Positions 8,789 through 17,254 of a stretch of DNA of 64,000 bases are shown piece after piece; positions within the stretch are counted from its first letter, which is position 1; the number at the start of each line of letters is the position of its first letter. The notes beneath the pieces were generated by a model. The model had not been told where the DNA came from. It did not search any database and saw only the letters and a list, made by a program, of their open reading frames with translations. The DNA is taken from assembly GCA_903835235.1 (NCBI GenBank), contig CAILMF010000054.1:513654-577653 (forward strand), read 5' to 3'. The stretch is from an uncultured Rhodospirillales bacterium. Lineage in GTDB: Bacteria > Pseudomonadota > Alphaproteobacteria > Acetobacterales > Acetobacteraceae. A program made the translations under genes and the position numbers.

Positions 8789-10021
8789 TTATTCCGGGCG
8801 ATGCAGCAAGGGGGCTGCGCGGGTGTAGGTACGGCGGCCACGCTTGAAGGCCGTCAATGTCGGCGCGATCTCACGGATCGCCGCCACGGGGTCGGGCGCG
8901 TCCACCACCACCAGGTCGGCGTCGTTGCCGACCGCGATGCCGTAGCCCTTGCGACGCAGCAGCTTGGCGCTGTTGGTGGTCAGCATGGTCCAGGTCTCCG
9001 CCAGGTCGTCCGGCATCGCGTGCTGCACCACGTTGGCATACATGTTGGCCATGCGGATCAACTGCCCGTCGCCCATTGGCGTGAAGGCGTTGAGGATGTT
9101 GTTGCTGCTGAGGTTGCAGTTCACCCCCATGCGCAGCAGCCGGTTGCCATCGGCCACGCTGCGCTCGACGCGGTGGTCCTTCTCGCGTCCGCCGAGATAC
9201 ATGTCGGTGGCCGGCAGCACGGTCAGCGCCACGCCGGCATTGGCCATGCGCTTGGCCACCACCGCCAGGTCTTCCGCCGGCATGACCGAAAGCTTGGTGC
9301 CATGGCCAATTGCGACGCGGCCCTCATAGCCGTACTTCTCGGCCAGGTCGCAGACCAGCAACACGTCCAGATGCGCGGCCGAACTGCCGCTGTCCGCATG
9401 CATGTCGATGTCGTAGCCGTAGCGCCGCGCCAGCTCGAACACGCGGTGGATCTGCGCTGCCGGGTCGCTGTCGTAGCTCGGCGCCGCGCCGACCACGGTC
9501 GCGCCATTCTCCAGCGCCGCGACCATCAGCTCATCGGTGCCGGGGTTGTTGGTCAGTCCCTCCTGCGGCATCACGCAGATCTCGATGTCGATGGCCCACT
9601 TGTACTCCTCGATCAGCGCCTTCACGCCGTCCAGCCCGCGCAGGCCGACACCCGGGTCCACCTCCGCATGCGTCCGCATCACGGTGGCGCCGTGCATGAT
9701 GCACTTCTCCAGCGTGCGCCGGGCGCGGCTGGTCACATCCTCCACCGTGAAGGTGGATTTTATCGCGCGGGTCCGCTCCATCGCCTGGTGCGGAAACCGC
9801 GCGGTCTCGCAGGCGCAGCGGTCGATCGTGCAGGTCTTGTCCAGGTGGATATGCGTCTCGACAAAGCCCGGCGACACCAGCCGCCCGCCGCAGTCGTACA
9901 TCTCGCGCGCATCGGTGCCGAGATTGGCCGCCAGCGCGGAAATCTTGCCGCCGACAACGCCGATATCGGTCGCCGTGCCGTCGGCCAGGCGCGCATTCTT
10001 CAGCAGAAGGTCAAAGGCCAT
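8789..10021 (-). CDS. Amidohydrolase, cytosine-deaminase-like, with altered active site
   Basis: 410 residues of the amidohydrolase superfamily, closest in layout to CodA/AtzC-type deaminases. HIHLD is at residues 57-61 and further metal or catalytic histidines are at 208 (DMHAD) and 240 (GHGTKLS). Where CodA has its FGHDD segment (metal Asp and catalytic Asp), this protein has LSSNN (residues 304-308), and CodA's catalytic Glu after HCD is Ser211 here. The fold is clear, but the chemistry may differ from hydrolytic deamination. It is 3 bases downstream of the HisD-type gene. The comparison with CodA is from memory of that family and needs an alignment. Confidence 0.75.
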   Translation of the reverse strand: MAFDLLLKNARLADGTATDIGVVGGKISALAANLGTDAREMYDCGGRLVSPGFVETHIHLDKTCTIDRCACETARFPHQAMERTRAIKSTFTVEDVTSRARRTLEKCIMHGATVMRTHAEVDPGVGLRGLDGVKALIEEYKWAIDIEICVMPQEGLTNNPGTDELMVAALENGATVVGAAPSYDSDPAAQIHRVFELARRYGYDIDMHADSGSSAAHLDVLLVCDLAEKYGYEGRVAIGHGTKLSVMPAEDLAVVAKRMANAGVALTVLPATDMYLGGREKDHRVERSVADGNRLLRMGVNCNLSSNNILNAFTPMGDGQLIRMANMYANVVQHAMPDDLAETWTMLTTNSAKLLRRKGYGIAVGNDADLVVVDAPDPVAAIREIAPTLTAFKRGRRTYTRAAPLLHRPE

Positions 10022-10024
10022 GGG

Positions 10025-11332
10025 TCAGTCCGCCGCTCCACCATAGGGCACGTTGCGCCCGCCATATCGCCGCACCCGCACATTGGCCTGCTCGCCATGC
10101 CCGGCAAAGCCTTCCAGCGCGCAGAGCCGCGAGCAATAGGCGCCGATCATCGCGCTCGCCTCGTCCGTGGTGACGCGCTGGTAGGTCACGGTCTTCAGGA
10201 ACTTGCCCACCCACAGCCCGCCGGTGTAGCGCGCCGCGCCCTGGGTCGGCAGCGTGTGGTTGGTGCCGATGACCTTGTCGCCATAGGCCACGTTGGTGCG
10301 CGGCCCGAGGAACAGCGCGCCGTAATTCTTCATCTTGCGCAGGAAGAAGTCGTCGTCGCTGGTCATCACCTGCACATGCTCGGACGCAATGCGATCCGCC
10401 TGCTCCACCATCTCGTCGAAGCTGTCGCAGACGATCACCTCGCCATAGGCTTCCCAGGCCTGCTTCGCCACGGCGGCGGTGGGCAGAATGGCCAGCAGCT
10501 TGTCCACCTGCGCCATCGTCTCCTTGGCCAACTTCTGCGAGTTGGTCAGCAATATCGCCGGGCTGGTCGGGCCGTGTTCGGCCTGGCCCAGCAGGTCGGT
10601 GGCGCAGAGTTCCGCATCCACCGTCTCGTCGGCGATGATCAGCGTCTCCGTCGGCCCGGCAAACAGGTCGATCCCGACGCGCCCGAACAACTGCCGCTTG
10701 GCTTCCGCCACATAGGCATTGCCTGGCCCCACCAGCATATCCACGCCGGGGATGCTGGCGGTGCCGATGGCCATCGCTGCCACCGCCTGCACGCCGCCGA
10801 GGCAATAGATCTCATCCGCCCCGGCCAGGTGCTGCGCCGCGACAATCGCCGGCGCCGGCCGGCCGTTGAATGGCGGCGCACAGGTCACGATGCGCGGCAC
10901 GCCCGCCACCTTCGCCGTCACCACCGACATATGCGCGGAAGCCAGCAGCGGGTACTTCCCGCCCGGCACATAGCAGCCCACCGACTGCACCGGGATGTTC
11001 TTGTGCCCCAGCACCACGCCCGGCAGCGTCTCCACCTCGATATCCTTCAGCGCGGCCTTCTGGTGCTTGGCGAAGTTGCGTACCTGCGCCTGGGCAAATT
11101 TAATGTCTTCAAGGTCGCGCGGCTGCAACTGCGCCAGGCATTCCTCGATCTCGGCGCGGCTCAGCCGGTAGTCCTCGCGGTCCCAGTCGTCGAACTTGAT
11201 GGACATCTCGCGCACGGCCTCATCGCCGCGGGTTGCCACATCCTCCAGCAGCGCTTCCACCGTGGCGCGCACCGCCGCATTGGCCGCCGCCTTTTCCCCC
11301 GCCGCGATGCTCTGCTTCAGCCAGCGCGCCAT
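10025..11332 (-). CDS. hisD: Histidinol-dehydrogenase-family protein in a catabolic context
   Basis: 435 residues, the normal HisD length. The zinc ligands and bases of HisD are all present: Gln250 and His253 (GQAEHG), Glu318-His319 (SEH), Asp352 (GDKVIGTNH) and His412 (FAGHGE). The NAD-binding loop PGGKYPLL is also intact. No other histidine-biosynthesis gene lies nearby. The neighbours are an SDR (28 bases upstream) and an amidohydrolase (3 bases downstream). HisD relatives outside his operons can act on other alcohols, for example sulfopropanediol dehydrogenase HpsN, so this is more likely a catabolic paralogue. The symbol gives the family, not a proven role. Confidence 0.8.
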   Translation of the reverse strand: MARWLKQSIAAGEKAAANAAVRATVEALLEDVATRGDEAVREMSIKFDDWDREDYRLSRAEIEECLAQLQPRDLEDIKFAQAQVRNFAKHQKAALKDIEVETLPGVVLGHKNIPVQSVGCYVPGGKYPLLASAHMSVVTAKVAGVPRIVTCAPPFNGRPAPAIVAAQHLAGADEIYCLGGVQAVAAMAIGTASIPGVDMLVGPGNAYVAEAKRQLFGRVGIDLFAGPTETLIIADETVDAELCATDLLGQAEHGPTSPAILLTNSQKLAKETMAQVDKLLAILPTAAVAKQAWEAYGEVIVCDSFDEMVEQADRIASEHVQVMTSDDDFFLRKMKNYGALFLGPRTNVAYGDKVIGTNHTLPTQGAARYTGGLWVGKFLKTVTYQRVTTDEASAMIGAYCSRLCALEGFAGHGEQANVRVRRYGGRNVPYGGAAD

Positions 11333-11360
11333 CTCAACTCTCCCCTACGCTTCGCATCAC

Positions 11361-12125
11361 CTACTCCGCCGTCCAGCCGCCGTCCACGACCAGGGCGCTG
11401 CCGGTCATCAGCGCCGAGGCCTCGGACGCCAGGAACACCACCGGCCCCATCAGGTCCGTCACCTGGCCGATCCGCCCCAGCTTGATCTTGCTCAGCACCC
11501 AGTCCTTGAACTCCGGCTTCTCGAAGAACGGCTTTGTCAGTGGCGTCTCGATGAAGGTCGGCCCCAGCGTGTTCACCCTGATCCCAAATGGCGCCAGCTC
11601 TATCGCGGCGGCCTTGGTCCAGCCCTCCATCGCCCATTTGCTGCCGCAATAGACGCTGCGGTTGGGCCCGCCGACATGGCCCATCTGGGAGCTGACATTG
11701 ATGATGGAGCCGGCGACGCCATCCACCCGCATCCGCCGCGCCACGGCCTGGGCGGCGAAGAAGGCGGCGCGCAGATTGAGCTCCATCACCAGGTCGAAAT
11801 CCGCCTCGGTCACGTCCAGGAAATGCGCGGGCTTGTTGGTGCCGGCATTGTTGAGGAAGGCATGGTAGGCCGGCCGCGCCGCCAGCGCCTGGCGCAGGGC
11901 GGCCAGGTCGGTCACGTCCAGCACCAGCGTATCGGCCGCCCCGCCGGCGGCGCGGATCGCCTCGGCCGCCGCGCCGATCTCGCCATCGCTGCGGGCCAGC
12001 AGGGTTACCGCCGCGCCGGCTTCCGCCAGGGCCACCGCCGCCGCCAGGCCAATGCCGCGCCCGGCGCCGCTGACCAACGCCCGTTTGCCATCCAGCCGGA
12101 AACCCGGCGACTGCGGCAGCTTCAT
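11361..12125 (-). CDS. SDR family oxidoreductase (first gene of the minus-strand operon)
   Basis: 254 residues from the ATG at 12125 (MKLPQSPGFRLDGKRALVSG). The NAD(P)-binding glycine motif is SGAGRGIG, the catalytic motif YCGSK is intact, and the NNAG-type strand reads NNAGTNKP. A classical short-chain dehydrogenase of about 250 residues. It is the first gene of the long minus-strand run and faces a TRAP receptor gene on the other strand across 123 bases, so the two probably share a regulatory region. It likely oxidises an alcohol intermediate; the substrate is not predictable. Confidence 0.85.
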   Translation of the reverse strand: MKLPQSPGFRLDGKRALVSGAGRGIGLAAAVALAEAGAAVTLLARSDGEIGAAAEAIRAAGGAADTLVLDVTDLAALRQALAARPAYHAFLNNAGTNKPAHFLDVTEADFDLVMELNLRAAFFAAQAVARRMRVDGVAGSIINVSSQMGHVGGPNRSVYCGSKWAMEGWTKAAAIELAPFGIRVNTLGPTFIETPLTKPFFEKPEFKDWVLSKIKLGRIGQVTDLMGPVVFLASEASALMTGSALVVDGGWTAE

Positions 12126-12248
12126 GCTCTCATCGCTCTCAACATCGGCACGGGACTGTAGCGGCCGGGGCGGTACGGTCCAGGGGGGCCTTGCAAGCGG
12201 GGCCGAAACCGCCGGAGACTGCGGCCACAAGAAACGGGAGGACCATCC

Positions 12249-13253
12249 ATGCGTCGTTCACTCGGGGCCCTGCTGGGCGCCATGCTGCTGGGCGGTGTCA
12301 TGCCCGCCGGCCCGGCCGCGGCCCAGGGGCAGGCCCCCACCCGCTGGGTCATGGCCACCCCCTATGCCGAGGCCAACTACCACACCCGCAACATCCGCGC
12401 CTTCATCGAGGATATCGAGAAGACCACCGAAGGCCGCATCGGCGTGCAGTTGCACGTCAATGCCAGCCTGCTGCCGCTGCCGCAGATCAAGCGCGCGGCG
12501 CAGACCGGCCAGGTCCAGCTGGGGGAGGTCCTGCTCTCCGCCTTCGGCAACGAGGACCCCTTCTTCGACGTGGACAGCGTGCCCTTCCTGGCCGACAATT
12601 GGGAACGCGCGGGGGCGCTGCACCAGGCCACCCTGCCCTTCATCCAGCAGCGCTTCGAGCGCAGCGGCCTGCGCCTGCTCTACATGGTGCCCTGGACCAG
12701 CCAGGCCTTCTACACCCGCCAAGCGCTGACCGAGCTTGACCAGCTGAAGGGCAGCCGCTTCCGCGTGTTCAACGTGCTGACCACGCGCTTCGCGGAACTG
12801 CTGGGTGCCACGCCGGTCACGGTGCAGGTGGCGGAAATCCCGCAGGCCTTTGCCACCAATGTGGTCAATGTGATGTTCACCTCGGCACCCACGGGCGTGG
12901 ATACCAGCGCCTGGGACTTCGCCCGCCACTTCACCGATGTCGGCGGCATGCGCACCCGCAACGCCGTCTTCGTCAACGCCCGCGCCTTCAACGCGTTGTC
13001 CCAGACCGACCAGCAGGCCGTGCTGCAATCCGCCGCCCGCGCCCAGGTCCGCGGCCTGGACTTCGCCAAACAGGCCGAGGAGGAGATGGTCGGCCGCCTG
13101 CGCAACCGCGGCATGGAAGTTGCGACTGCCAGCCCGGAACTGCTCGGCCAACTGCGCGCCATCGGGGCGCGGCAGACCGAGGAATGGGCCACCCGTGCCG
13201 GCCCCGAAGGCCCGCGCATGCTGGCCCGCTACAGGGAGCTGCTGGCGCGATGA
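12249..13253 (+). CDS. TRAP transporter substrate-binding protein (DctP family)
   Basis: 334 residues with a cleavable signal peptide (hydrophobic stretch to about residue 26, ending PAAAQGQ). The mature part is of DctP type, including the family arginine region and the AEIPQAFATNVVNVMFTSAP segment lining the ligand cleft. A purine-rich ribosome-binding site (GGGAGGA) precedes the ATG. DctP receptors deliver carboxylates or related acids to a DctQM membrane pair. No DctQ or DctM gene is present in this window, so the receptor must work with a distant permease. It is coupled to the next SDR by an ATGA overlap and is divergent from the 12-kb catabolic operon. Confidence 0.85.
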   Translation: MRRSLGALLGAMLLGGVMPAGPAAAQGQAPTRWVMATPYAEANYHTRNIRAFIEDIEKTTEGRIGVQLHVNASLLPLPQIKRAAQTGQVQLGEVLLSAFGNEDPFFDVDSVPFLADNWERAGALHQATLPFIQQRFERSGLRLLYMVPWTSQAFYTRQALTELDQLKGSRFRVFNVLTTRFAELLGATPVTVQVAEIPQAFATNVVNVMFTSAPTGVDTSAWDFARHFTDVGGMRTRNAVFVNARAFNALSQTDQQAVLQSAARAQVRGLDFAKQAEEEMVGRLRNRGMEVATASPELLGQLRAIGARQTEEWATRAGPEGPRMLARYRELLAR

Positions 13254-13993
13254 GCAACAAGGTCGTACTGGTCACTGGCGCGCAGCAGGGCATCGGCGCC
13301 GCCTGCGCGCTGGCCTTCGCCGCCGCCGGCTATGATGTGGCGGTGAACTGGCTGGACGACCTGGCCGCCGCCGAGCGCGTGGCGGCAGGCGTGCGCGGCC
13401 ATGGCCGCCGCGCCGCCTTGGTGCAGGGCAGCGTCGGCACCGTGCCGGGCTGCCAGGGCATCGTGCGGGATGCGCTGGCCGCGCTGGGCCGGCTGGATGC
13501 GTTGGTCAACAACGCCGGCATCTTCCCGCGCACAACCTTCCTCGACATGGAGGAAGCGCAGTGGGACGCGGTGCACAGCGTGAACCTGAAGGGCAGCGCC
13601 TTCACTGGCCAGGCGGTGGCGCGGGCCATGGTGGCGGCGTGCCATGGCGGGGCCATGGTCAACCTCTCCTCCTCCTCGGTCCGCGGCGCGCCCTTGGGCG
13701 TGCACTACAGCGCCAGCAAGAACGGCATCATCGGCATCACCCGCAGCATGGCCCTCGCCCTGGCGCCGCAGGGCATCCGCGTCAACGCCATCGCGCCCGG
13801 CACCAGCGACACCGCCCAGCCACGCTATGGCAACACGGATGCGGAACTGGCGGAGATCGTGAAGGGCTTCCCCATCCCGCGCCTCGGCACGCCAGAGGAA
13901 ATCGCCAGCCTGGCGGTCTACCTCTGCTCGGATGCCGCCGCCTGGGTAACGGGGCAGTGCTGGCACATCAACGGCGGCAACTACATGGTGTAG
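13250..13993 (+). CDS. SDR family oxidoreductase (FabG-like)
   Basis: 247 residues; the ATG at 13250 overlaps the TRAP receptor stop (ATGA). The cofactor motif is TGAQQGIG, NNAG is intact, and the active-site YSASK is present. The Asn-Trp after the second strand (AVNWLDD) is of the type seen in 3-oxoacyl reductase-like SDRs. Translation coupling to the receptor suggests that it handles the imported compound or its first oxidised product. A convergent phosphatase gene follows after about 60 bases with a hairpin between them. Confidence 0.85.
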   Translation: MSNKVVLVTGAQQGIGAACALAFAAAGYDVAVNWLDDLAAAERVAAGVRGHGRRAALVQGSVGTVPGCQGIVRDALAALGRLDALVNNAGIFPRTTFLDMEEAQWDAVHSVNLKGSAFTGQAVARAMVAACHGGAMVNLSSSSVRGAPLGVHYSASKNGIIGITRSMALALAPQGIRVNAIAPGTSDTAQPRYGNTDAELAEIVKGFPIPRLGTPEEIASLAVYLCSDAAAWVTGQCWHINGGNYMV

Positions 13994-14021
13994 CTGCGGC
14001 CGGATCGGCAAAGGGCCGCAG
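13994..14021 (+). terminator. Hairpin between convergent genes
   Basis: Perfect 8-base-pair arms (CTGCGGCC at 13994-14001, GGCCGCAG at 14014-14021) with a 12-base loop, starting right after the SDR stop codon. There is no T-run, so its strength as an intrinsic terminator is doubtful. The position between convergent genes supports a 3'-end role. Confidence 0.4.
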
Positions 14022-14054
14022 GGCCCGGAGCCGTGAATCCGTCCGCCAAAGATG

Positions 14055-14810
14055 CTATTCCAGCAGCAGGTCGCGCAGCCGCTCCAGCCGGCCACCGCCC
14101 AGCCCCAGGCCCTGGTCGAGCAGCACCGCGACATCGCCGAAGGGTGCCACCGCCGTGCTCATCGCCGCCTCCAGCAGCGCGGGGTGGGTGCCATACAGCG
14201 CATCCGCCAGCGGCTTCGGCGACCCCGGCGGCATCGGGAAGTCCTTCCGCCACAACCGGTCGGTCGCCACGTAGTCCGCCATGATGGTCTGCTGGCTGGC
14301 GCCCAGCGCGGTCAGGATCAGCGCGGCGCCGATGCCGGTGCGGTCCTTGCCGGCGGAGCAATGGAACAGCAGCGCCTGGCGTTCCGGTTGCAGCAGCAGG
14401 TCGAACATCTCGCGGTAGCGGTGCAGATAGGTGGTCACGTAGTCCAGGTAGGCCCGCCGCAGCAGGTCCACCACATCCTCGCCCGTCGCCTGCTCCCGCC
14501 GCATCAGGTCCGCCAGGCTGGCGCCCACGGTGGGTTCTATCGGCAGCGCCACGCGCTCCGCCCCCTCGGGCAGCCGGCTCGGCCGATGCGCCGCCTCCTC
14601 CACCCCGCGCAGGTCGCAGACGGTGCGCAGCCCCAGCGTGCGCACTTCAGCCACATCGGCCTCGGTCAGGTTGGCCAGCGTGGCTGAACGGAAGATGCGG
14701 CCAAAGCGGACACGCCGCCCATCCAGCACCTGGTAACCGCCGAGGTCGCGCAGGTTGGAGGCGCCAGCCAGCGGCACGGCCCAGGGGAGGTCATTCTCGG
14801 TCGTCGTCAT
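14055..14810 (-). CDS. Tyrosine-protein phosphatase-like protein
   Basis: 251 residues from the ATG at 14810 (MTTTENDLPWAVPL). It carries the cysteine phosphatase P-loop HCSAGKDRTG (CxxGxxR), preceded by a segment rich in FRSATLANLTEAD that is typical of the Y_phosphatase3 (PtpB/IphP-like) group. Members dephosphorylate phosphotyrosine or phosphoinositides, or act in small-molecule metabolism. An in-frame GTG upstream would add 20 poorly conserved residues. It is convergent with the SDR to its right end on the minus orientation and divergent from the next SDR. No secretion signal was seen. Confidence 0.8.
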   Translation of the reverse strand: MTTTENDLPWAVPLAGASNLRDLGGYQVLDGRRVRFGRIFRSATLANLTEADVAEVRTLGLRTVCDLRGVEEAAHRPSRLPEGAERVALPIEPTVGASLADLMRREQATGEDVVDLLRRAYLDYVTTYLHRYREMFDLLLQPERQALLFHCSAGKDRTGIGAALILTALGASQQTIMADYVATDRLWRKDFPMPPGSPKPLADALYGTHPALLEAAMSTAVAPFGDVAVLLDQGLGLGGGRLERLRDLLLE

Positions 14811-14890
14811 GCCCCGAGTTTCGCCCCCGGCTTGACGGCAGGCAACCCTGCCCCGGACAATCACCGACAATCTTCATGGAGGAAGCACCA

Positions 14891-15682
14891 ATGCCCGGCC
14901 CAACCCTGTTCGACCTCAGCGGAAAGGTCGCCATCGTCACCGGCGGCAGCAAAGGCATCGGCCGCGCCATTGCCGAACGCATGGCCGAGCACGGCGCCAA
15001 GGTGGTGGTCGCCAGCCGCAAGCTGGACGTCTGCCAGGAAGTCGTGGACGGCATCAAGTCCAAGGGCGGCGAGGCCATCGCGGTGGCCTGCAACATCGGC
15101 CGCAAGCCTGAGTTGCAGAACCTGGTGGACGAAACGCTGAAGGCCTATGGCGGCGTCGACATCCTGGTGGCCAATGCCGCGATCAACCCGCACTACGGCA
15201 GCATGACCGCCATCCCGGACGACATCTTCGACAAGATGATGGCGACCAACGTGAAGTCCAACATGTGGCTGTCGCACATGTGCATCCCCAGCATGGAACA
15301 GCGCGGCGGCGGCTCCATCATCATCGTGTCCTCCATCGGCGGCTATCGCGGCAGCCAGATGCTGGGCACCTACGCCATCACCAAGGCGGCCGACATCCAG
15401 CTGGCGCGCAACCTGGCGGTGGAGCACGGGCCGAAGAACATCCGCGCCAACTGCATCGCCCCCGGCCTGGTCCGCACCGACTTCGCCCGCGCCCTGTGGG
15501 AAAACCCGGTGCTGTACAAGAAGCGCACGCGGGACACGCCGTTGCAGCGCATCGGCGAGCCGGACGAGATCGCCGGCGCCGCGGTGTTCCTGGCGGCGCC
15601 CGCCGGCAGCTTCACCACCGGCCAGAGCTTCGTCATCGACGGCGGCACCCTGGCCGGCAGCGTCGTCCACCCGGACGACTAA
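14891..15682 (+). CDS. SDR family oxidoreductase
   Basis: 263 residues. The start at 14891 (MPGPTLFDLSGK) is chosen because GGAGGAAG lies 7-12 bases upstream and overlaps an alternative ATG at 14876. It has TGGSKGIG, an NAA-type motif (VANAAINPHYG) and the catalytic YAITK. The C-terminus ends with a TGQSFVIDGGTLAGS strand, common in FabG-like enzymes. It stands alone, divergent from the phosphatase and followed by a separate promoter, so it is probably monocistronic. Substrate unknown. Confidence 0.85.
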   Translation: MPGPTLFDLSGKVAIVTGGSKGIGRAIAERMAEHGAKVVVASRKLDVCQEVVDGIKSKGGEAIAVACNIGRKPELQNLVDETLKAYGGVDILVANAAINPHYGSMTAIPDDIFDKMMATNVKSNMWLSHMCIPSMEQRGGGSIIIVSSIGGYRGSQMLGTYAITKAADIQLARNLAVEHGPKNIRANCIAPGLVRTDFARALWENPVLYKKRTRDTPLQRIGEPDEIAGAAVFLAAPAGSFTTGQSFVIDGGTLAGSVVHPDD

Positions 15683-15713
15683 TTCCCGCTTCCGCGCGGA
15701 AGACGGATTGTTG

Positions 15714-15743
15714 TTGACAGGAAGCGCCGCGCGTTCCTAGTCT
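15714..15743 (+). promoter_or_regulatory. Sigma-70-type promoter for the Bug receptor gene
   Basis: A perfect -35 box TTGACA at 15714-15719, an 18-base spacer and a weak -10 TAGTCT at 15738-15743. It is followed a few bases later by a 9-base-pair hairpin at 15750-15776, which would be at the very 5' end of the transcript. Confidence 0.55.
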
Positions 15744-15749
15744 GTTCTC

Positions 15750-15776
15750 GCCAGCGGGAGAGTTGCGCCCGCTGGC
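15750..15776 (+). promoter_or_regulatory. 5'-leader stem-loop
   Basis: Perfect inverted repeat GCCAGCGGG / CCCGCTGGC (15750-15758 and 15768-15776) with a 9-base loop. It lies between the predicted promoter and the Bug receptor start. Such a hairpin at the mRNA 5' end could stabilise the message. It has no T-run, so attenuation is less likely. Confidence 0.45.
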
Positions 15777-15798
15777 CAAGATGAAATGGGGGATGGCC

Positions 15799-16764
15799 AT
15801 GGCATGGATGGCACGGCGGGCCTTGCTGGCCGCCACGGGTGGGCTTCTGGCCGCCCCGGCCCTGGCCCAGGCGTGGCCATCCCGCCCCATTCGCCTGCTG
15901 GTCGGCTTCGCCCCCGGCGGCACCACCGACATCATGGCCCGCCTGGCCGCCGAGAAGCTGGGTCCCATGCTGGGCCAGCCCCTGGTGGTGGAGAACCTGC
16001 CCGGCGCCACCGGCAACATCGCCGCCGCAGCCGCCGCCCGGGCGGAACCGGATGGCCATACCTTGCTGCTGGGTTCGCCTGGCCCGCTGGCGCTGAACCG
16101 CTGGCTGTTCAAGACCATGCCGTTCGACAGCCGCACCGCCTTCGCCCCCATCGGCCTGATCGCCGTGGTGCCGAACGTGGTCATGGTGCGGCCGGACCTG
16201 CCGGCGCGGACCCTGGGGGAGTTGGAAGCGCTGCTGAAGGGCGGCCAGCTGCGCACCGGCAGCCCCGGCGTCGGCACCACCGGCCACCTGACAAATGCCC
16301 TGTTTCAGGCCGCGGTCGGCGCTCAGGCGGTGCATGCGGGGTATCGCGGCAGTGTACCCATGCTGACGGACCTGATGGCAGGGCATATAGACTACGCCGT
16401 GGACCAGCTCTCGCCGCCGCTGCCGCTGCTGCGCGACGGCAAGCTGCGCGCCGTGGCGGTCAGTTCGGCGCAACGCTCCGCCCTGCTGCCGAATGTGCCG
16501 ACCATGGATGAACAGGGCCGCCCCGGCCTTTCCGTCACCGCTTGGTTTTCGCTGGTCGCCCCCAGCGGCACGCCGGCGACGGCGATCTCACGGATCAACA
16601 CCGCGTTGAACGCTGCGCTGCTGCGGCCCGAAACGCGGGAGCAATTGGCGTTGCAGGCGGCCACCGCCGGCGGTGGAACGCCGGAGTCGCTGGCGGCGCT
16701 GATCCGCACGGAGGAGGCCGCGGCCCAGCGTGCGGTTGCCCTTGCGGGCATTCAGCCTGAGTAG
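15799..16764 (+). CDS. Bug-family tripartite tricarboxylate transporter substrate-binding protein
   Basis: 321 residues from the ATG at 15799, which has GGGGGA about 7 bases upstream; three further in-frame ATGs lie close by, so the start is uncertain by a few codons. Signal peptide ARRALLAATGGLLAAPALAQ, then the Bug/TctC hallmark opening WPSRPIRLLVGFAPGGTTD. Bug receptors bind carboxylates, amino acids or aromatic acids and pair with TctAB or act alone. No TctA or TctB gene is in the window. It has its own promoter and leader hairpin. Confidence 0.88.
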   Translation: MAWMARRALLAATGGLLAAPALAQAWPSRPIRLLVGFAPGGTTDIMARLAAEKLGPMLGQPLVVENLPGATGNIAAAAAARAEPDGHTLLLGSPGPLALNRWLFKTMPFDSRTAFAPIGLIAVVPNVVMVRPDLPARTLGELEALLKGGQLRTGSPGVGTTGHLTNALFQAAVGAQAVHAGYRGSVPMLTDLMAGHIDYAVDQLSPPLPLLRDGKLRAVAVSSAQRSALLPNVPTMDEQGRPGLSVTAWFSLVAPSGTPATAISRINTALNAALLRPETREQLALQAATAGGGTPESLAALIRTEEAAAQRAVALAGIQPE

Positions 16765-17254
16765 CGATTGCGGCTGAAACGCGGCGTCGCTACCGCCGCG
16801 CCTGGCCGCAACCACAGCCGCGCGCAGCGCCGATCCGGACGACGATTACAGTTGCATTCGCGCTTCGCGTTCGGTCACCATGCCTGCGTGTTGCGAGGTT
16901 CTCGCATGGCTGGCACAGGCCACCTTCATTCGCCGCAGAAGGCGACTGCAGTTGCGAACCGGGCGGCCCAAATCGGCCATTGCCGAAGGCCGCGAGACGC
17001 TTCGCACGCGGGAGAGAAACGCGGTGTGCGGTTGAGCGTTCTTGCGCAGCGCCGGAATGCGTTGCGCATGGTCTGGCGTACCCCCTTCGCTGCCCGCGAA
17101 CCGGCGCCTGCGACGATGGTCGATGGCGAATGGACGCACGTTTTCCCGCGCTCTTGCGCCGGTTCAGGGCAGCACAACATGGTTATCCGGTGCGGTTGAC
17201 GCGAACGGAGAATGGTTCCGACGCGCTTGGCCAGCATCGCTGCAGGAGCGGCCG
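16765..17254 (+). other. 490-base gap before prkA
   Basis: No convincing gene. Short open frames exist on both strands but give Arg-rich, low-complexity products with no ribosome-binding site or recognisable domain. A weak inverted repeat, GTAGCGA / TCGCTAC (16761-16767 and 16787-16793), overlaps the end of the Bug gene and may end its transcript. The rest probably holds the promoter and a long leader for the prkA operon. I looked for a sigma-54 -24/-12 pair and did not find one with correct spacing. Confidence 0.5.

Noticed and set aside
16900..17110. Sigma-54 promoter before prkA
   Set aside because: TGGCAC and TGGCGT matches exist, but the GC of the -12 element is missing or at the wrong spacing.
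16768..17199. Possible 143-residue protein upstream of prkA
   Set aside because: Arg/Ala-rich, no domain, no ribosome-binding site; other frames over the same stretch are equally open.
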